From: Planctomycetota bacterium
Lineage (GTDB): Bacteria > Planctomycetota > B15-G4 > JADJEK01
NCBI GenBank assembly: GCA_016213895.1
Contig: JACQZJ010000131.1
Coordinates: 6,496-51,270, forward strand
Direction: 5' to 3'
DNA: 44,775 nt
Shown: piece after piece, positions 40,322 to 44,775 of the stretch
How the letters are laid out: the number at the start of each line of letters is the position of its first letter
Position numbering within the stretch: position 1 is the first letter of the stretch
Translations under genes and position numbers: made by a program
The notes under the pieces: model-generated
Told to the model about the DNA's origin: nothing
The model's input: the letters and a program-made list of their open reading frames with translations, nothing else
Database searches by the model: none

Positions 40322-41529
40322 ACCTGGCCATCAGGGACATCCGCCACAACGGCGGCCGGTTCGCGCTGACGGCGGTCGGGGTCGGCCTGCTGCTGATGAT
40401 CGTCATGGGCATGGGGGGGATCTATCGCGGGCTGATCCGCGAGGCGACGCTCCTCGTGGACAAGATCGGCGCGGACCTCTGGATCGTGCAAGGGGGCACG
40501 CGCGGACCCTTCGCCGAGGTCTCCCGCATCCCCGCGGACCTCGAGGACCGGGCCCGCGGCGTGCCGGGAGTGGCCAGTGCTCAGCGGTTCGTGTCGCACA
40601 CCATCCAGCGCGAGCATCGGGGGCGGCGGCTGCGCCTGGTAGTGCAAGGGCTCGGCTGGCCCGAGGACCGCGGCGACTGGCTGCCGCTGGTCGCGGGCCG
40701 GCCTCTCGGGCAGGCGCACTACGAGATGATCGCGGACCGCTCGCTGGGCCTGGCGCTGGGCGAGGAGCTGAAGCTCGGCAAGGACGCCTACCGGGTCGTC
40801 GGCCTGACCAAGGGAATGACGGGCACGGCAGGGGACGGCCTGGGCTTCTTCAGCGCCAGCGACGCCGCGGCCATCCAGTTCGACGTGCCCGGGGAGGCGA
40901 CGCGCCTGGAGCGCCAGGCCCGGCGCGCGCGCGCCGAGGCCCTGGACGTCGGGCAGGTCTCGCCGCTCCTGCTCGAGCGCGCGGCTGGCCCGGCCAGCGG
41001 AATCCCGGCCTTGGCGCCGCCGCGGGTGAGCGCCGTCACGGTCACGCTGCAGGCCGGCGTGGACGCGGCTCGGGTGGCGGCGACCTTCGCGACCTGGCCG
41101 GACATCACCGTGTACACCCACCGGCAGCAGGTGGATCTCCTGCTCTCGGGCATGGTCGACCGCTCGCGGCGGCAGCTGGGCTTGTTCCGCGCGCTGCTCA
41201 TCGTCATTTCGACGATCATCATGGCGCTCATCATCTACACGCTGACGCTCGACAAGGTCCACGACATCGCGCTGCTCAAGCTCATCGGGGCGCGCAACCG
41301 CGTCGTGGTCGGGTTGATCCTGCAGCAGTCGCTCTTGATCGGCGCGCTCGGCTACGGTCTGGCCTACTGGCTGGGCAAGTTCGCGTTTCCGCTGTTCCCC
41401 AGGTTGGTCGTGGTCGAGCAGGGCGACCTGCTGGCGCTGGCCGGCATCGTGCTGGCGATCTCGGTCGTGGCCAGCCTCCTCGGCATCGGAAAGGCCATGA
41501 GCGTGGAACCGGGCAAGGTCCTGGCATGA
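40318..41529 (+). CDS. FtsX/MacB-type ABC transporter permease
   Basis: 403 residues starting at GTG 40318-40320 inside the GTGA overlap. A first membrane helix (about 16-40) follows NLAIRDIRHNGGRF. A periplasmic MacB_PCD-like domain (about 45-285, LVDKIGADLWIVQGGT) and three more helices follow, with the FtsX signature KVHDIALLKLIGARNRVVVGLILQQSLLIG. It is the membrane part of a tripartite exporter with the genes on both sides. The stop overlaps the ATPase ATG (ATGATG). Confidence 0.88.
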   Translation: MNLAIRDIRHNGGRFALTAVGVGLLLMIVMGMGGIYRGLIREATLLVDKIGADLWIVQGGTRGPFAEVSRIPADLEDRARGVPGVASAQRFVSHTIQREHRGRRLRLVVQGLGWPEDRGDWLPLVAGRPLGQAHYEMIADRSLGLALGEELKLGKDAYRVVGLTKGMTGTAGDGLGFFSASDAAAIQFDVPGEATRLERQARRARAEALDVGQVSPLLLERAAGPASGIPALAPPRVSAVTVTLQAGVDAARVAATFATWPDITVYTHRQQVDLLLSGMVDRSRRQLGLFRALLIVISTIIMALIIYTLTLDKVHDIALLKLIGARNRVVVGLILQQSLLIGALGYGLAYWLGKFAFPLFPRLVVVEQGDLLALAGIVLAISVVASLLGIGKAMSVEPGKVLA

Positions 41530-42263
41530 TGGGCGAGGTGGACTGTGGCGCGCCGGCCATCGAGGCCTTCGGGCTGAGGAAGGTCTACGGCAGCGGCGAC
41601 ACCGAGGTTTTGGCGGTGAGCGACGTGTCGCTGCGCGTGGAGCGCGGCGAAGTGGTGGCGCTGCTTGGTCCGAGCGGCGCGGGCAAGACCACGCTGCTCC
41701 TGGCCATCGGCCTCATCAGCCGCCCGACCTCGGGCCGGATCGAAATTGGCGGCGTGCCGGTGATGGACGGAGCCCGCCCGCTGGTGAACCTGGCGGCCTT
41801 CCGGCGCCGCCATCTCGGCTTCGTCTTCCAGAAAGCGAACCTGATCCCCTTCCTGAGCGCGCGCGAGAACGTCCAGGTGGCTCTCGAGATCAACGACGTT
41901 CCCGCGCGCCTGGCGCGCAGGCGCGCGCTGGACCTGCTGGAGTATCTCGGCATGGCCGACCGCGCCCGCTACCTGCCGGAGGCGCTCTCCGGCGGCCAGC
42001 AGCAGCGCGTGGCCGTGGCGCGCGCGCTGGCCAACGGGCCGAGCCTGGTTCTCGCGGACGAGCCGACCGCGGCCCTGGACAGCCAGCGCGGCCGCCAGGT
42101 GATGGAGCTGTTTGCCAAGGTCGCGCACGAGCGCGGGGCGGGAGTGGTCGTCGTGACCCACGACCACCGCTCGCTCGACGTGTTCGACCGCGCCTTCGAG
42201 ATGGAAGACGGACGGCTCTGCGCCCCGGACAGCACGCGGCAGCGACCGGGCGTTACGACCTGA
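41526..42263 (+). CDS. ABC transporter ATPase (LolD/DevA-type)
   Basis: 245 residues. Walker A GPSGAGKTT, Q-loop FVFQKANLIPFL, signature LSGGQQQRVAVARAL, Walker B LVLADEPTAALD, H-loop VVTHDHRS. It drives the exporter formed with the two preceding genes. The 3' end overlaps the opposite-strand TSUP gene by 11 bp. Confidence 0.93.
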   Translation: MMGEVDCGAPAIEAFGLRKVYGSGDTEVLAVSDVSLRVERGEVVALLGPSGAGKTTLLLAIGLISRPTSGRIEIGGVPVMDGARPLVNLAAFRRRHLGFVFQKANLIPFLSARENVQVALEINDVPARLARRRALDLLEYLGMADRARYLPEALSGGQQQRVAVARALANGPSLVLADEPTAALDSQRGRQVMELFAKVAHERGAGVVVVTHDHRSLDVFDRAFEMEDGRLCAPDSTRQRPGVTT

Positions 42264-43173
42264 GGAAGTCGGCGACGTACTTGGCCGCGGTGAAGACGAT
42301 GACGCCGGCCAGCATCCACTTGATGGTCCTGGCGGGCACGAACTTCTGGCAGCGCGCGCCGAGGTACATGCCGGCCGCTCCGCCCAGCCCGAACAGGCTT
42401 CCCAGCAGCCAGTCGGGAGCCACGGACATGCCGGGATGGAAGGGCGCCATGGCCTGGTAGAAGGCGACGCCGGCGATCGACGTGACGAAGGTCCCCATGA
42501 GCGCGGCGCCCGCCACGGTAGGGACCGGCAGCGCGAAGAAGGCCACGAGGAACGGAGCGATGATCGCGCCGCCGCCGATGCCGTAGATGCCTCCCACGAT
42601 CCCCACGAGAAGACTGAGGACGAAGACGCCCCAGATCGAAACCGCGAAGGTCTGGCCCTGGAAGGTATAGCTGAGCCGTCTCGCATCGAGTCGGGCGGCG
42701 CGGACCGCCGCGGCGGCCGTTCCCGAGCGACGCCTGAGATCCTGGTCCGGGGGGCAGCCCGCGCCGCCGGCCGGTTTCCTCTTCAGCAGGTCCCGTATCA
42801 GTCTCGCGCCGATGTAGAGAAGGACGGCGGCGGCGAACAGCTTGAAGCGCCTTGGATCGGGCAGGTAGGTGATGCGGACGTAGGCGCCGGCGAAGACCCC
42901 GGGCAGCGTGCCGGCGATGACGACCCAAGTGAGCGGCCAGACCATCCTCCCTTCCTTCCAGTAGCGATAGACCCCGCTCGGGATGGCCACGACGTTGAAC
43001 AACTGGTTGGTGGCGCTGACCGACGGGTTCGTGTAGCCGAGGAAGGACATCTGGAAGGGCAGGAGGAGGAAGGCGCCGGACACGCCGCCCATGGACGTGA
43101 AGAAGGAGATCGCGAGAGCGACGAGGGGGGGAATCCAGAGGGCGACCTCGATGCCGGCGGTGGGAAAGAACAT
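42253..43173 (-). CDS. TSUP (TauE/SafE) family permease
   Basis: 306 residues from ATG 43171-43173, the start that gives the family N-terminus (MFFPTAGIEVALWIPPLVA); the longer frame upstream is not coding, though a start at 43236 is possible. Two repeats of membrane helices carry family signatures: FFTSMGGVSGAFLLLPFQMSFLG, SATNQLFNVVAIPSG, VGGIYGIGGGAIIAPFLVAF, GTFVTSIAGVAFYQAMAP. TSUP proteins move sulfite, sulfonates or other small organic anions. Transported solute unknown here. Convergent with the ABC ATPase gene, divergent from the methyltransferase gene. Confidence 0.85.
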   Translation of the reverse strand: MFFPTAGIEVALWIPPLVALAISFFTSMGGVSGAFLLLPFQMSFLGYTNPSVSATNQLFNVVAIPSGVYRYWKEGRMVWPLTWVVIAGTLPGVFAGAYVRITYLPDPRRFKLFAAAVLLYIGARLIRDLLKRKPAGGAGCPPDQDLRRRSGTAAAAVRAARLDARRLSYTFQGQTFAVSIWGVFVLSLLVGIVGGIYGIGGGAIIAPFLVAFFALPVPTVAGAALMGTFVTSIAGVAFYQAMAPFHPGMSVAPDWLLGSLFGLGGAAGMYLGARCQKFVPARTIKWMLAGVIVFTAAKYVADFLRS

Positions 43174-43287
43174 CGCGACCTGCGCGGCGGGAGCGATTCG
43201 GAGGATGTTGACGGAAACGGCTGAGCGCTCGATCATACAAGGCGGCATGGGCATGGATGTCAAGGCGGACGGCGCGGGAGCGGCGCG

Positions 43288-43944
43288 GTGACGAAGAGCG
43301 CCAGTCCCTGGCTCTCGATCCCGGCGGAGGACTACGAGGGCCACATGGGCCAAGGCGGCGTGGGCCAGCTCTCGGCGCTGAGCCGCCTGTTCGCCGAGGC
43401 GTACGCCGCGCTCCGGCCCGGCCGGCTCGCCATTCTCGGCTGCGCCACGGGCAACGGCTTCGAGCACGTCGATCCGAAGGTCACGCGGCGCGCCGTGGGC
43501 GTGGACCTGAACCCTCGCTATCTGGAGATCGCGCGCTCCCGGCACGGCAGCCTCGGCGGCGTGCTGGAGCTGATCTGCGCGCGGCTCGAGGAGTGCGCCT
43601 TCGAGCCGGCGAGCTTCGACCTGATCTTCGCCGGCCTGATCTTCGAGTACCTGGACCCTGGGCCGCTCGTCGAGAAGATCGCCGGATGGCTCACTCCCGG
43701 CGGCGCATTCGTGGCCGTGCTGCAGGCCGCGAGCACGAACTCCCCGCTGGTGACGCCGACCGGCTTCACGAGTCTCGAGGCGCTCTCGGCGGTCATGCGG
43801 CTCGTCGTGCCCGCTGATCTCGATCGTCTGGCGCGCGCGGCCGGGCTGGAGCTAGTCTCTTGCTCCGAGGTGTCTCTGCGCTTTTCCAAGAAGTTTCTGG
43901 TGCGGACGTTCGAGCGGCCCGCGCGCGCGAGAGCCCGAGCATGA
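43288..43944 (+). CDS. Class I SAM-dependent methyltransferase
   Basis: 218 residues from GTG 43288 (GGGAG 7 nt upstream). Methyltransf-11-type fold: motif I AILGCATGNGFEHVD, acidic VGVDLNPRYLEIAR (motif II), FDLIFAGLIFEYLDPG (motif IV) and WLTPGGAFVAVLQ. Substrate unknown. The stop overlaps the ATG of the membrane iron-sulfur gene (ATGA). Confidence 0.85.
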   Translation: MTKSASPWLSIPAEDYEGHMGQGGVGQLSALSRLFAEAYAALRPGRLAILGCATGNGFEHVDPKVTRRAVGVDLNPRYLEIARSRHGSLGGVLELICARLEECAFEPASFDLIFAGLIFEYLDPGPLVEKIAGWLTPGGAFVAVLQAASTNSPLVTPTGFTSLEALSAVMRLVVPADLDRLARAAGLELVSCSEVSLRFSKKFLVRTFERPARARARA

Positions 43945-44775
43945 GCAAGAAGTCGCTGATCCGCCTGGACGTGCTCCGGCCATCCGCCTGCCGCTCCGTG
44001 CTGCGGGCGCGCTGGTTCCCGGTTGCGCTGCAGGTCCTCGCGCTCCTCGCGGTCGTCGGACTGGCCTGGATCGGCTTCAGCGTCGGGCCGGACCGCCCGG
44101 CGAGCGAGCTGCTCACCCTGCGCAAGACGAACATCACGACCCTCGTGGTCTGGGGCCTGTGGTGGCCCGGGCTGATCGCCCTCACCCTGCTCTTCGGCCG
44201 CGTCTGGTGCACGGTCTGCCCCATGGAGCTGGTCCACCGCCTGGGGGACGCGGCCGGCCGCGGGCTCGCGCTGCGGCGTCCGCCCCTCGGCCCGTTCCTG
44301 CGCGCCGGCTGGATGACGCTCCTCGCCTACTTCCTGCTGCAGGTGCTCGTGGCCGGCGCCGCGCTGCACAGGAATCCGCACTACACGGCGTGGCTGCTGG
44401 CGGCGCTCTTCCTCGTGGCGTTCGCCAGCGGCCTCGTGTTCCGCGGGGGCCGCGCCTTCTGCGCCGGTTTCTGCCCCGCGTCCGCGCTGCTCTCCGTGTA
44501 CGGCCGCTTCACGCCCGTGCAGCTCGAGAAGCGCGACGCCGCCGCCTGCGAGGAGTGCCGGGACCGCCAGTGCGTCGCCGCGAAGAACCGCGCGCGCTTC
44601 GACCGGCGGAGCTGTCCCTCGTACCTCCGGCCCTACGAGCGCGCGCCGTCGGACGGCTGCGTCCTTTGCCTGCAGTGCGCAAAGGTCTGCCCGCAAGGGA
44701 ACATCGGGCTCGGCCTGGTGTCGAGGGCGGCCGGCGTGCGGCGGCAGAGCCTGCTGCGGCCGTTCGAGGTGCTCT
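43941..44775 (+). CDS. NapH/NosR-like membrane polyferredoxin, truncated by window
   Basis: Open to the window end (278 codons seen). Several membrane helices alternate with Cys motifs: FGRVWCTVCPMEL and GRAFCAGFCPASALL are the paired CxxCP elements of membrane-bound NapH/NosR/CcoG-like proteins, followed by a Cys-rich loop (CEECRDRQC) and a ferredoxin motif CVLCLQCAKVCPQGN. It likely passes electrons from quinol or ferredoxin across the membrane. The specific partner lies outside the window. It is translationally coupled to the preceding methyltransferase gene. Confidence 0.8.
   Translation, partial: MSKKSLIRLDVLRPSACRSVLRARWFPVALQVLALLAVVGLAWIGFSVGPDRPASELLTLRKTNITTLVVWGLWWPGLIALTLLFGRVWCTVCPMELVHRLGDAAGRGLALRRPPLGPFLRAGWMTLLAYFLLQVLVAGAALHRNPHYTAWLLAALFLVAFASGLVFRGGRAFCAGFCPASALLSVYGRFTPVQLEKRDAAACEECRDRQCVAAKNRARFDRRSCPSYLRPYERAPSDGCVLCLQCAKVCPQGNIGLGLVSRAAGVRRQSLLRPFEVL

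Noticed and set aside
1-44775. tRNA, rRNA, CRISPR array, riboswitch or prophage
   Set aside because: None was recognised on reading both strands; a covariance-model search would be needed to exclude small RNAs.

Overview
This is a GC-rich (visibly well over 60%) bacterial chromosome segment with dense, often overlapping genes. No rRNA, tRNA, CRISPR array or complete insertion sequence was found. The lineage cannot be fixed from the sequence alone. An ECF sigma factor fused to a membrane segment and many carboxypeptidase-regulatory-like domains, AlgI/AlgJ-type acyltransferase genes and a secreted GH29 fucosidase recall Planctomycetota or Myxococcota-like groups. A selenium-dependent class II benzoyl-CoA reductase operon points to a strict anaerobe that degrades aromatics.

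Layout. 1-10000: envelope and polysaccharide genes (two multi-membrane proteins, a small anchored protein, the sigma-factor fusion, an SGNH/MBOAT pair). 10200-17700: a Lon-like AAA protease, a stand-alone RsbRD-N-like regulator, an alpha-L-fucosidase, and a Glu/Leu dehydrogenase with a branched-chain aminotransferase-like gene. 17800-19800: a scar with a chimeric remnant of a type I methylase and a DUF1016 protein, followed by two SEC-C zinc-motif genes that share a 59-base near-identical stretch.

19965-28137 (minus strand): the central find, a tetR-bamB-bamC-bamD-bamE-bamF operon with overlapping or nearly touching genes. BamB keeps the residues that I recall as marking the benzoyl-CoA reductase tungsten site (E251, H255, H260 and a Cys ligand). 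BamF is read through an in-frame UGA (Cys-Asn-Trp-Sec), followed 27 nt later by a SECIS-like hairpin. bamE, a long HdrA-like subunit, is broken by a frame change coupled to an apparent loss of about 45 codons. The model is electron bifurcation: BamC-F (FeS, HdrB/C, HdrA and MvhD-like) feed low-potential electrons to BamB.

28350-35000: a cysteine synthase homologue, a secreted alpha/beta hydrolase, and a compact lysine 2,3-aminomutase / ATP-grasp / ATP-grasp-GNAT operon that may make and conjugate beta-lysine. 35156-38861: a three-subunit xanthine-dehydrogenase-family molybdoenzyme, with a ThiS/MoaD-like protein divergent from it. 39170-42263: a membrane-fusion protein, FtsX-type permease and ABC ATPase exporter. 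The right edge has a TSUP permease, a methyltransferase and a truncated membrane polyferredoxin.

All functions are inferred from motifs and gene order read by eye. Nothing was searched or computed, and residue numbers are hand counts.
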